64,000 nucleotides of DNA from Deltaproteobacteria bacterium (lineage in GTDB: Bacteria; Myxococcota_A; Polyangia; Polyangiales; Polyangiaceae). The position numbers and the translations under genes are program-made. Below are positions 54,994-63,203 of this stretch, in pieces. Positions within the stretch are counted from its first letter, which is position 1. Each line of letters starts with the position of its first letter. The notes beneath the pieces are model-generated. The model was not told the origin of the DNA. It searched no databases and saw only the letters and a program-made list of their open reading frames with translations. The stretch lies in the NCBI GenBank assembly GCA_016218915.1, contig JACRCQ010000002.1, positions 53,838-117,837 of the forward strand, given 5' to 3'.

Positions 54994-55974
54994 TTACCGC
55001 CGCTTGGCCGGCAGAGGCGGAGGCCCGCCGTGCGTGGCAGGCGATTGCGGCGGCAGAGGCGGAGGCCCACCGTGCGTCGCAGGCGATTGCAGCGGCAGAG
55101 GCGGAGGCCCTGCGTGCGCGGCAGGCGTTTGAGCAGGTAGAGGCGGAGGCCCGCCGCGCGTGGCAGGCGCTCGAGCAGGCAGAGGCGGAGGCCCACCGTG
55201 CGTCGCAGGCGATTGTGCAGGCACGGACGGCGGCTTGGCAGCGGACGCAGAAGTCCGGTCAGGCAGCGGTGGTGGTCCTGCCTTCTTTGCGACGGCGCGA
55301 GACAGGGACTCCTGCGCAGCCGTTCTGGCTTGCTCGGCAAGGCGGCACTCTTCTTCTACATCGCGGAGCGACTGCTCTTCGACCTTGAGCTGCTCTTGCG
55401 CTTTCTGACGCGCCTGCCTCAGGGCCTCGACCTCCCGCTCTGCAGCGCGCAGCGCCAGTTGCTCGGCCTCCTTGCTTTGCTCTGCTTTGCGGCGCGCCTC
55501 CTGCTCGGTCTTGAGCTGTTGCTCAGCAGCCTGCCGTGCCAACTCCTCGATCTTGAGCTGCGTCTCAGCTGCTTGCCGGGCCTCTTGCTCCGCCTTGAGC
55601 TGTGTGTCTGCTGCCTGCCGCGCCTGTTGCTCCGCCTTGAGCTGGGTGTCTGCTGCCTGCCGCGCCTGTTGCTCCGCCTTGAGCTGTGTGTCTGCTGCCT
55701 GCTGCGCCTGTTGCTCCGCCTTGAGCTGTGTGTCTGCTGCCTGCTGCGCTTGTTGCTGGACCTTGCGTTGCTGCTCTTGCGCCTGCCGGGCCTGTTGTTC
55801 ACCCAACTCCTTGGCAAGCACCTTGCTGGAATCGACCGAGCCTGGTTCTGCGGGCAACTCGCTCTCTCGTTGCTCTCGGCGCTTGCGAAGCGATTTCCGG
55901 ATGCCGATGGCCAACAGCGCCACGGCCGCGATACCGAGGAGAACGATCAGGAGATCCGTGGACATGAAACCCAT
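54994..55974 (-). CDS. Membrane-anchored coiled-coil protein with GPPPLP-repeat tail
   Basis: A 326-residue protein. One N-terminal transmembrane helix (LLIVLLGIAAVALLAIGI), then about 190 residues of coiled-coil built from a 14-residue repeat (QQARQAADTQLKAE, four close copies) like TolA. The C-terminal 90 residues are Pro-rich with five GPPPLP motifs spaced about 17 residues (for example THGGPPPLPPQSPA). PPPLP resembles ligands of WW- or GYF-type domains, an inference. The start at 55974 lies nine bases after the stop of the upstream lipoprotein gene, so they are probably one operon. Confidence 0.75.
   Translation of the reverse strand: MGFMSTDLLIVLLGIAAVALLAIGIRKSLRKRREQRESELPAEPGSVDSSKVLAKELGEQQARQAQEQQRKVQQQAQQAADTQLKAEQQAQQAADTQLKAEQQARQAADTQLKAEQQARQAADTQLKAEQEARQAAETQLKIEELARQAAEQQLKTEQEARRKAEQSKEAEQLALRAAEREVEALRQARQKAQEQLKVEEQSLRDVEEECRLAEQARTAAQESLSRAVAKKAGPPPLPDRTSASAAKPPSVPAQSPATHGGPPPLPARAPATRGGPPPLPAQTPAAHAGPPPLPLQSPATHGGPPPLPPQSPATHGGPPPLPAKRR
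55008..55240. repeat. Tandem repeats encoding the GPPPLP tail
   Basis: Repeats of about 51 bases encode the five GPPPLP units. Copies such as those at about 55020-55070 and 55070-55120 are near-identical, indicating recent duplication within the gene. Confidence 0.7.
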
Positions 55975-55982
55975 TCCGACAT

Positions 55983-56993
55983 CTACTTCCCCACCGCTTC
56001 GAGCTTGTACACGAGCTTTAGCTCGAGCGTCGAAGAGCGGGTGCGGGGCCACATGCGAGGGAGCCGATTGACGATTACACCGCCCAACCCCTTTGGCATC
56101 CCTGGCAGTGGATCCTCCGTAGCGAGAGTAGAAATGCCCTGTGGGCAGAGCTGGACCACTACAAACCAGCTGCCACTGACCCGGACTCCGTGATCCCGAA
56201 GCGCGCTCTCGAGGTGAGCGGCGATCAATGCAGCGAGCTCGATAAGCTCCTTCGGATCCAGCTCCCTGGTGAAGTCGTCCGGGTTGCCATCGGAGTGAAC
56301 CTCTGTCAGGGTCACGGTTGTGGTGGGCGGAGCAGACGTGGGAGCCTGCGGAGCTGCCGGGGTCTCGGAAGCCATGGTCGGAGGCGGCGTGTGCCGCATC
56401 CACGGGCCGATGTCCTCAATCCAGACCACATGTTCCCCATCGAGGATCAGAGCCAGCAGCACCTGACCTGACTCGATCACCACAATGGGAGAATCGGTCG
56501 GTATGTTCCCAGGACTCGTGTACATCACAGCGCTGCGCTCTTTGGGCGTGTCTGGTCGGAACCGCCCTTTCAGCAATGTGCGCGCGAGGGTCTGGAACGG
56601 GGCGCTCCCGAGCACCCGCGCGACGTCTGCGTCGGCCAACGTGCGCGTGTCGTATTCGCCTCCATTTTCGGTGTGAAAGACCGTACGCGTGCGCACGTTC
56701 GCGAGGGAGGGGTCTGCGGAACGAATCGCGTGCCAGAGCGCTGGGCCGATCAACATGACCGAGTGGGTAGATGGCAGGGACGCAGGGTCCTTGATGCTCA
56801 TCTCGAGCAACTTGCGAGCCGTCGCGACATGAGGGGAGTCGCTGGGGCGCGAGGTTGCAGCGGTGGGCGTGTGCGCGGGCGGCGGCGCTGGTGCGCGGGC
56901 GCCGCCGCAGCTCGCGAGAGCGCCTAGAAACGCAAATGCTGCGACCAGAAGCTTCACCGCGCGCGTGATAAAGCAGGCGAGCCGAGCGGACAT
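55983..56993 (-). CDS. Lipoprotein, function unknown
   Basis: A 336-residue lipoprotein with lipobox LGALASC (Cys29). A Pro/Ala/Thr linker leads to an alpha/beta domain (HSVMLIGPALWHAIRSADPS, DADVARVLGSAPFQTLARTL, SGQVLLALILDGEHVVWIED), a second Pro/Thr linker and a C-terminal domain (ELIELAALIAAHLESALRDH, GSWFVVVQLCPQ). It is upstream of and probably co-transcribed with the coiled-coil GPPPLP protein. An envelope-spanning pair is possible but unproven. No catalytic motif. Confidence 0.75.
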   Translation of the reverse strand: MSARLACFITRAVKLLVAAFAFLGALASCGGARAPAPPPAHTPTAATSRPSDSPHVATARKLLEMSIKDPASLPSTHSVMLIGPALWHAIRSADPSLANVRTRTVFHTENGGEYDTRTLADADVARVLGSAPFQTLARTLLKGRFRPDTPKERSAVMYTSPGNIPTDSPIVVIESGQVLLALILDGEHVVWIEDIGPWMRHTPPPTMASETPAAPQAPTSAPPTTTVTLTEVHSDGNPDDFTRELDPKELIELAALIAAHLESALRDHGVRVSGSWFVVVQLCPQGISTLATEDPLPGMPKGLGGVIVNRLPRMWPRTRSSTLELKLVYKLEAVGK

Positions 56994-57322
56994 GGCCCAG
57001 GATTATGAGGGACCAGCGTGGCGCGCACAAGGCGAAGCGCCGCATCCAAAGCGACCACGGGCAAGCCCAGCATGTGACCGAGCTTGGATCACCTTTCGGC
57101 TTGCCCATGGCACGCTTTTCGTGCGCCGGACCAGCGCGTGACCGAGCTTGGATCACCTTTCGGCCTGGCCAGGTCACCTCGCTTGGATCACCTTTCGGCT
57201 TGGCCAGGTCACCTCGCTTGGATCACCTTTCGGCTCGCCCACGGCGCCGAATGAGGGCAGGCTTCTGGCCAGATGTTGCGGGCGAGATTGCCTTCGCTGC
57301 AGCGTCCGAGTAGGACGGCTCC
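56994..57322. promoter_or_regulatory. Divergent intergenic region with repeat array
   Basis: Lies between the minus-strand lipoprotein start and the plus-strand helical-repeat gene. It has no gene. It contains four copies of a 19-bp core, two of them forming adjacent perfect-length 35-bp units, and should hold both promoters. Confidence 0.5.
57082..57240. repeat. Four-copy repeat array in the divergent promoter region
   Basis: The core GCTTGGATCACCTTTCGGC occurs at 57082, 57146, 57181 and 57216. The 57146 and 57181 copies are complete adjacent 35-bp units differing by one base, and carry TGGCCAGGTCACCTC between cores. The first two copies are also preceded by GTGACCGA. Each unit contains GGTGATCC and GGTGACC half-sites on the opposite strand. 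Looks like operator or iteron-type sites. Confidence 0.75.
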
Positions 57323-59206
57323 ATGGGGAGTTGGCCCGAGGACAAGTGGACTCCGGACAGCCGATCGCTCGAGGAGCTGCGGCGCCAGCTTCACGGGCGA
57401 CGTTTCGATCTGCGAGCCTCTGCAGTGGCGCAGCTGTACCATCGCGAGGCGCTGTCGCACGACGACCTGGAGTTCATCATCCGGGACATGGCAGAGCATC
57501 CGCTTCCGGAATCTGGTTTCGACGACAGATGCGATGACGCTGACTATCGGTGCGACTCCATGCAGTGGATGCTCGACCATCGCCCCGTTGACCTCATTCC
57601 TCTGCTGCAGCATCTCTACCGAACCGCGGTCCACGAAGGGCTCTACCGCGACGCCGCCTACGCCCTGGAAGCGCTCGCCGCGCTCTGCCCGGAGCAGACG
57701 CTCCCCCTGATCGACGCGTGGTTGGATTCGTCATCCAGTCTCCGCCGCGAGCTGGCTGTCGCCGCTGCCCGACGCCTGCCCGTGGACCTGGCACATCCCC
57801 GCTTTCAACGCGCAGGCCGCGACCCTTCTTGGGGAGTCCGATCCAGAGCGTGCATCTGCTGGGATTTTCTCACCGAACAGTCTCTCATGCTCGAAGACCT
57901 GTCCGGCGCAAACCCGGGGGAACGTCGGGAACCGGATCTCGACGTCTTCGGCGCAGGACCTGCCATCATCAGCCCTGACCTGGTTCGGGTCGATTTCATT
58001 GACGAGCTCTTGTCCGCTGCACCGGACCACAACGCCTTGAAGGCGCTCGTGAAGATTGTGCAGGACGACGATCTCATCAAAGCGTGCGCATGCAAGGGCT
58101 TGCCCGGCCACCGCAACGAATGGGCGCAGGTTCTCGTGGAGCGATTCGGCGACGCGGGCGTGGAAGCGCTGTGCGAGCTGGCGCGCACCGGCACGCCCGA
58201 CGACTTCTTCCACTGGGTCGACACCCTGATCACCGCTTGCGGGCTCGAAGGGCAAAGACTGCGCGGCCCGGCGGTCAAGCACATCCAGGCGCTGGCGCGC
58301 GATCTGCTCGCGCGCAACCCCACGCCGCATCACGTGCCCAAGGGTCTTGTGGCAGCGATCGGCCAGCTCGACGAGCCTGAGGCGCAGGAGTGGATCTGGA
58401 AGCTCTTGACCTGCGGCTCGCTCCGGGGCGGAGGGAGCGACCTCGGCGACCTGTTCGCACACATGGCGCCGTCGGAAACGCTCGACGCAACCCTTGCCGA
58501 TCGTTTCGAGAAAGCGCTCAAGGAGCGGGACTACGCGCTTGCCACTGCACTGGTGGGCGGCGGAATCCGACGAGGCGTCAGCCGCGTGATCCAAGCCGCG
58601 CAACGCGAGCTGGACCATGAGACGACCGAGGCATCGTCACAGCTCCACATAGCTTGCGTCAGGAGCTTGGAATCTGTGGGGCGACTCGAGCTGACATGGC
58701 TCCTTCGCGCCCTCGGTGACCCTGGTTCTGAGACGTTTCAGGTGGTGGGCTTTGGCACGCACGGTCCGTTGCCGGACGAGGCCGTGAAGGTGCTCGAGGA
58801 GCATCTCGTGGCCCCTGATCATGACAAGGCGGCAGAAGCGGCCTGGCTGCTGATCGACCGCGACCCGCTCCAGGCGTTGAATCCGCTGATTCGGCAGGTG
58901 CATGCCCAGGCTCATCCTGAGCACAGCGCGTGGATCACTCCTCAGCTGTTGAGGGCGGGCTACGATGCTGACGAGCTGCTGCAGCATATCGAGCCGGCGT
59001 TCTCCTCGGCCGACGAGGTGGTCGGAGAGTCGCTCTGGGGCGTCATCGACTTCCTGAACGAGCATCGGTCGTGGGGCGAGGCGTGGCTGCGTCGGATCGG
59101 CTCGGCAACGCCGCACGCGTACCTGTCCGAGGGGATCTTCGCGCGCCTTGATCCAAACGCGAGCGGGTGCGAGTTCTGGCAGAGTCCGGAGGCGGTGAGT
59201 CACTGA
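57323..59206 (+). CDS. Large helical-repeat (HEAT-like) protein
   Basis: A 627-residue cytoplasmic protein. Regular helix pairs throughout, for example RDAAYALEALAALCPEQTLP, RRELAVAAARRLPVD, NALKALVKIVQDDDLIKACA, VEALCELARTGTPDDFFHWV and AAEAAWLLIDRDPLQALNPL, fit HEAT-like repeats that act as scaffolds. There is no signal peptide, membrane segment or catalytic domain. It sits after an unusual repeat array. Partners cannot be inferred from neighbours. Confidence 0.8.
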   Translation: MGSWPEDKWTPDSRSLEELRRQLHGRRFDLRASAVAQLYHREALSHDDLEFIIRDMAEHPLPESGFDDRCDDADYRCDSMQWMLDHRPVDLIPLLQHLYRTAVHEGLYRDAAYALEALAALCPEQTLPLIDAWLDSSSSLRRELAVAAARRLPVDLAHPRFQRAGRDPSWGVRSRACICWDFLTEQSLMLEDLSGANPGERREPDLDVFGAGPAIISPDLVRVDFIDELLSAAPDHNALKALVKIVQDDDLIKACACKGLPGHRNEWAQVLVERFGDAGVEALCELARTGTPDDFFHWVDTLITACGLEGQRLRGPAVKHIQALARDLLARNPTPHHVPKGLVAAIGQLDEPEAQEWIWKLLTCGSLRGGGSDLGDLFAHMAPSETLDATLADRFEKALKERDYALATALVGGGIRRGVSRVIQAAQRELDHETTEASSQLHIACVRSLESVGRLELTWLLRALGDPGSETFQVVGFGTHGPLPDEAVKVLEEHLVAPDHDKAAEAAWLLIDRDPLQALNPLIRQVHAQAHPEHSAWITPQLLRAGYDADELLQHIEPAFSSADEVVGESLWGVIDFLNEHRSWGEAWLRRIGSATPHAYLSEGIFARLDPNASGCEFWQSPEAVSH

Positions 59207-59255
59207 GCGGGTCGAACGGCAAGCAGGCGCGGTCGGGCAGTGCTCCATCGGCCGG

Positions 59256-59879
59256 TCAGACCGCGAAGTAGGTCATGGCTCGCCGCTGGCCTTCGACTCG
59301 AATTCTGCGCTGGGAGACCAGCTTGTGGATCACTGGCACAAGCTCTCCTGGAGATGTGCCCAGGTGCTTGTTGATCAGCCTCATCCGTAGGCCGTTGGGA
59401 CAGCCTGCGAGCAAGTCGAGCAGCCTGTCTTCGTTGCGGGTTGCGAGCTGGGTCGAGGGAGCAGGGCTCGGCGTCGCGTGCTCCGGTGGGGTGCCGGACT
59501 GCGACTTCACGACTCCGACCGCTATGGCGTCCAGTGTCTCGTGCAGAACGGCCATCACGTCTTCGACGAGGCGCGTCTCCAAGGCGGCAAGGCGGGCTCG
59601 AATGACGGTGCCGACGACCTCGGAGAGCTCCTGGTTGGTCATGACCGACTCGCGCGGCTTGAGGACCTGCTCGCGCCAATCCCGGCTCTTACCATCTGAC
59701 CGCATCGAGTAGTCGACCAGGTGAAGCTTGTCGAGCCAGGTGTAGAGCGTGGAGCGACTCACTCTCAGGGTCCAGGAAGCTCGTTCGAGGCTGCGGGCGT
59801 CCTTGAGCACTGCGACGAGGCGACGGCGCGCCTCATCAGGATCGGTGTGGATCAAGAGCCCCATGGGAGACAGTGGCAT
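59256..59879 (-). CDS. Fis-type helix-turn-helix regulator (putative)
   Basis: A 207-residue protein. The N-terminal region RRRLVAVLKDARSLERASWT, followed by LRVSRSTLYTWLDKLHLVDY, reads as a Fis-like helix-turn-helix. A central helical region may mediate oligomerisation. A second winged-helix-like domain covers the C-terminal 70 residues (EDRLLDLLAGCPNGLRMRLI, HLGTSPGELVPVIHKLVSQR, RIRVEGQRRAMTYFAV). Starts at 59879 or 59864 are both plausible. A perfect palindrome lies about 310 bases upstream. A transcription-regulator role is likely; targets are unknown. Confidence 0.78.
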   Translation of the reverse strand: MPLSPMGLLIHTDPDEARRRLVAVLKDARSLERASWTLRVSRSTLYTWLDKLHLVDYSMRSDGKSRDWREQVLKPRESVMTNQELSEVVGTVIRARLAALETRLVEDVMAVLHETLDAIAVGVVKSQSGTPPEHATPSPAPSTQLATRNEDRLLDLLAGCPNGLRMRLINKHLGTSPGELVPVIHKLVSQRRIRVEGQRRAMTYFAV

Positions 59880-60191
59880 GGGGTGGGCATACCGCTGCTC
59901 GGGAGCGGGCGCAATTGGCAGCGCAGGCCCTGGCTGGCGCAGGCGCGATCGGGGTGGCCTTCGTGAACATCCCCGATTACGGCTACGCCGGCTCCAGGCC
60001 ACAATCTACGGCGCAGGCGGTTGCATGGTATCGTCCGAGCAACAGCATATGGTCCCCAACACACTTGCCTTGGCATTCTTGCTCAAGGCCGAGGCAGATC
60101 GACCGAATGCGAGACGAACTGAATGCCGCCGAACAAGGGGTTCTTGGAGGGGTGAAGGGGTAAGTCCTCGAAAACATGCGAGATGGGCAAC

Positions 60192-60211
60192 CTGTTACGA
60201 CGTCGTAACAG
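60192..60211. promoter_or_regulatory. Perfect 20-bp palindrome
   Basis: CTGTTACGACGTCGTAACAG is fully self-complementary. Half-site CTGTTACGAC is typical in size for a dimeric regulator binding site. It lies about 310 bases upstream of the HTH gene start, in an otherwise empty region. Confidence 0.6.
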
Positions 60212-60357
60212 CGAGCACTTCGCCGACCGTCGCAGAGAGAGAGAGCACGACTTGAGGGGTGCGTCGATGAAGTGCGACGTTGAATAAGCGCGGAGCCGCG
60301 GTCGTGAGACGCGCGTCGATGCCAGGAGCGAAGCGAAGTTGACCGGGGAGCGTTCGC

Positions 60358-60375
60358 GGTCCGGATGGTCGGACC
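60358..60375 (-). terminator. Possible terminator of the Cys-repeat lipoprotein gene
   Basis: GGTCCG and CGGACC form a perfect 6-bp stem with a 6-base loop, starting 15 bases past the stop of the minus-strand lipoprotein gene. No T-run is seen. Confidence 0.4.
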
Positions 60376-60389
60376 TGGGCACCTATGTC

Positions 60390-62153
60390 CTACTTCTGGA
60401 AGCAATAGATGTGCGCGGGCGCAGCGCAACCTGAGGGGTTGCTCGACCAGCATGTGCTGGTCCAGGTGTTGCCTATCGTCGCGATCGCGGACCCCATGCG
60501 CGCCTCACCTGACGCCCCGTTGGTCCAATTGTCACAGTTCTTGCCGGTCGACATATGCTCTGCCGCCACAACTCCAGTAAAGACCGCGTGGTCGCAGCAC
60601 TGCCCCGGCGTTGCTGGCACCGGCTGGTTCCACTGGGTCCTGTTGATCGCGTGGAGGAGATCCCCAGGCGAATTCAGGTTCGTGGCATCTGCCACGACCA
60701 CTGTGCCATCTACCAACCGATACGCTCCGTGAGGGGAGCTGGTCGGTCCGGTTGCGATGTGCGTATCGTCGCCGAGCCAGGCCCGGAAAGTCCCTGACAA
60801 CCCTGCGTTGTTCGCTAGATTCACGCAAATGGCGTTGGCTCCGGCGATCCCTCCGAGGTTGCCGGTGAACGCGTCATCGCTCACGAACACGATCAGGTCG
60901 CACTTCGACGAGCTGCAGAACCCCGAAGGGCACACATTGCCGCAGGCGCCGCAGTTCTGAGGGTCGTTTTCAAGGTTGGTCTCGCAACCGTTGATGTTGA
61001 CCTTGCAGTCGGCCCATCCGGCGTTGCAGGCCGCGTGGCAGCCGGAGCTTGAGCAGGTGCTGGTTGCGTGGCTGAAGGTCGGACAGACGAAGCCGCAGGA
61101 GCCGCAATTCTGCGGATCAGCGGTCAGATCAGCGCAATGCCCGGAGCAGTCTGTGGTGCCAAGAGGGCAAGCCACGACGCAGTATCCCTGCGAGCAAGCG
61201 GTGTTTCCGACGCAAGCGTGGCCACATTGGCCGCAATTGAGATTGTCCGAGCCCAAATTCGCGCATAGGCCGCTGCACTCGGTGAGTCCCTGCTGGCAGG
61301 CCACGTCGCACGCCTTGTTTGAACAGAGCTCGCCCGTGGGGCACGCCTGACCGCACTGCCCGCAGTTCGCGTTGTCAGTAGAGAGGTTCACGCAGGTTCC
61401 GCTGCAGTCCGTGAGCCCCTGCTGGCACGTGAGGGCGCAGGTCTTTGCCGAGCAAAGCTCGCCGGCCGGGCACGCCTGGCCGCACTGCCCGCAGTTCGCG
61501 TTGTCGGTGGAGAGGTTCACGCAGGTTCCGCCGCAGTCCGTGAGCCCCTGCTGGCAAGTCAACGCGCAGCTCTTTGCCGAGCAGACCTCTCCGGTGGGGC
61601 AAGCCTGACCGCACTGTCCGCAGTTCGCGTTGTCTGTGGAGAGGTTGACGCAGGTTCCGTTGCAGTCTGTGAGCCCCTGCTGGCACGTGAGCGCGCAGGC
61701 CCCGGACGAGCAGAGCTCTCCTGGCTTGCACGTCTTGCCGCACCCGCCGCAGTTCGATGGATCGACCTCGGTGGCCACGCACTTTCCCGCGCAGTTGCTG
61801 GTTCCGGACGGGCACCACGTCGCGCAAGACCCGTTCCCGCATACGTCGCTGGCCTGGCACGCGACCCCGCACCCGCCGCAGTTGGAAGGATCGGTCTCTA
61901 GATCCACACATTCTACGCCACACAGCGTGTCGCCTGCTGGGCAAGGTGCAGATTCTGCAGGGGAATCCTTGGCAGTCTCAACCGTGGTGTCCGCCGCCTG
62001 ATCCTGCGTCGCGTCCACGTGGCCATCCGCGCCCGCATCCACTCCAGGACCAGGTGTCGTCGACTCGGAGTCGCCCTCGCAGGATAACGGACCAGCCAAG
62101 AACAAGACCGCGGACACAGAGAGAAGAGCGAAAAGGCTGTGCATGCGAGACAT
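60390..62153 (-). CDS. Lipoprotein with tandem Cys-rich repeats and DUF1554-like C-terminus
   Basis: A 587-residue lipoprotein with lipobox AGPLSC near residue 25. An acidic linker is followed by about eight tandem repeats of roughly 43 residues, each with GxTDCxGTCVNLSTD, NCGxCGxAC and xGxxCSxxxC. Three central copies are almost identical. After the repeats is a globular domain (LIVFVSDDAFTGNLGGIAGA, NAICVNLANNAGLSGTFRAW, GNTWTSTCWSSNPSGC) like the DUF1554 domain of Leptospira lipoproteins. Probably a surface protein on a disulfide-rich stalk. The ATG at 62153 or 62144 starts the signal peptide. Confidence 0.82.
   Translation of the reverse strand: MSRMHSLFALLSVSAVLFLAGPLSCEGDSESTTPGPGVDAGADGHVDATQDQAADTTVETAKDSPAESAPCPAGDTLCGVECVDLETDPSNCGGCGVACQASDVCGNGSCATWCPSGTSNCAGKCVATEVDPSNCGGCGKTCKPGELCSSGACALTCQQGLTDCNGTCVNLSTDNANCGQCGQACPTGEVCSAKSCALTCQQGLTDCGGTCVNLSTDNANCGQCGQACPAGELCSAKTCALTCQQGLTDCSGTCVNLSTDNANCGQCGQACPTGELCSNKACDVACQQGLTECSGLCANLGSDNLNCGQCGHACVGNTACSQGYCVVACPLGTTDCSGHCADLTADPQNCGSCGFVCPTFSHATSTCSSSGCHAACNAGWADCKVNINGCETNLENDPQNCGACGNVCPSGFCSSSKCDLIVFVSDDAFTGNLGGIAGANAICVNLANNAGLSGTFRAWLGDDTHIATGPTSSPHGAYRLVDGTVVVADATNLNSPGDLLHAINRTQWNQPVPATPGQCCDHAVFTGVVAAEHMSTGKNCDNWTNGASGEARMGSAIATIGNTWTSTCWSSNPSGCAAPAHIYCFQK
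60990..61910. repeat. About 129-bp tandem repeats in the Cys-rich lipoprotein gene
   Basis: Successive units repeat CGCAGTTCGCGTTGTC and TGAGCCCCTGCTGGCA at about 129-base intervals (for example near 61360, 61490, 61620). Three adjacent central copies are nearly identical in DNA, pointing to recent duplication or gene conversion. Flanking units are more diverged. Confidence 0.8.
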
Positions 62154-62318
62154 CGGGCCCGCCTCCAGATTCGACGCGTGGGGCTTGAGGTGCACCACCG
62201 CACGGCAGCGCACGAAGTACGGTATCTTCAGCCGCGGCGAAGATCAACAGCGAGGGCCCAGAGTAGACATGACAGGGTCGGTTAGGGCGTTGGGATGCTG
62301 GTCGGAGGAGAACCGAAA

Positions 62319-63179
62319 ATGGCGTGGAACTCAAGATGTGCGGTAATCGGCTTCTTGGCCGTGCTCCTTTCCAGCGGTTGCGGAGGAGCTGACAGCGGCA
62401 CGGAGCCTGGGCCAAACGAAGCTGGTTTGCAGGACGCTCCAGGCGATTCTGCTCAGAGTACCTGCCCCAGCGGAGCCGGCCCAGCAATGGTGCTTCTTGA
62501 AACCTTCTGCATCGACTCCACCGAGGTCACTGCATCACAATACCAAGCGTTCCTCGATTCCAATCCGTTGGTATCGGACCAAATTGCGGAGTGCAGCTTC
62601 AACGGGACGTATGTGCCGGATAACGGGGGCTTCTGCGGCTTCGGCAAGTACGATCCCGCCGGACACCCTGACGAGCCGATCGTGTGCGTGGATTGGTGCG
62701 ATGCATACGCCTACTGTCGATTCGCTGGTAAGCGTCTGTGTGGCCGCAAGGGAGGCGGCTCGGTAGACTTTGCGGACTATCAGGACGCCACCAAGAGCGA
62801 GTGGTTCGATGCGTGCTCGGATCACGGAGCTCGTCGCTACCCCTACGGGGACACGTACCAGTCGGACTCGTGCAACGGCCTCGATCATTCCGGCTGCAAG
62901 ACGGGATCCGAGCCCGGATGCAGGCCTTTGCCTGCTGGGACCCTGCCGTCATGCGCGTCAAAGGGAGGCATCCTCGATTTGTCGGGCAATGTGGCGGAAT
63001 GGGAGGATTCGTGTGATGGCGCGACCGGAAAGAAAGACGGTTGTCGTATCAGGGGCGGGACCGTCGCTGCGAGTCAGTACGAGCTGATCTGCTCGGAGCC
63101 TGGCATGTACTATGGAGTTGCACCTCGAGATGGGGTAGGTGAAGCAGTTGGAATCCGCTGCTGCGCAGACCCGAAGTAG
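62319..63179 (+). CDS. Lipoprotein with formylglycine-generating-enzyme-like (SUMF1) fold
   Basis: A 286-residue lipoprotein, start preceded by GGAGGAG, lipobox LLSSGC near residue 21. The rest fits the FGE-sulfatase fold: VLLETFCIDSTEVTASQYQA, EPIVCVDWCDAYAYCRFAGK, RRYPYGDTYQSDSCN, GILDLSGNVAEWEDSC and a final GIRCC. The usual catalytic Cys pair of true formylglycine enzymes is not evident in the expected RGGSW-region, so it is probably a structural or binding relative, as common for secreted members. The divergent neighbour is the Cys-repeat lipoprotein. Confidence 0.82.
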   Translation: MAWNSRCAVIGFLAVLLSSGCGGADSGTEPGPNEAGLQDAPGDSAQSTCPSGAGPAMVLLETFCIDSTEVTASQYQAFLDSNPLVSDQIAECSFNGTYVPDNGGFCGFGKYDPAGHPDEPIVCVDWCDAYAYCRFAGKRLCGRKGGGSVDFADYQDATKSEWFDACSDHGARRYPYGDTYQSDSCNGLDHSGCKTGSEPGCRPLPAGTLPSCASKGGILDLSGNVAEWEDSCDGATGKKDGCRIRGGTVAASQYELICSEPGMYYGVAPRDGVGEAVGIRCCADPK

Positions 63180-63203
63180 TCCTCCTGGATCAAGGAACCC
63201 AAC

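Larger units (their letters stand above)
59880..60389. other. 510-base spacer with a perfect palindrome
   Basis: No convincing gene in either strand; short frames lack coding character. It contains the 20-bp palindrome at 60192-60211 and a hairpin at 60358-60375. Base composition is locally more AT-rich around 60040-60280. It separates the HTH gene's promoter from the 3' end of the Cys-repeat lipoprotein. Confidence 0.5.

Noticed and set aside
57082..57240. Repeat array considered as CRISPR
   Set aside because: Copies are adjacent or irregularly spaced without unique spacers, and no cas genes are present.
62319..63179. Active formylglycine-generating enzyme
   Set aside because: Fold motifs match, but the catalytic cysteine pair in the C-terminal region is not evident and no sulfatase gene is nearby.
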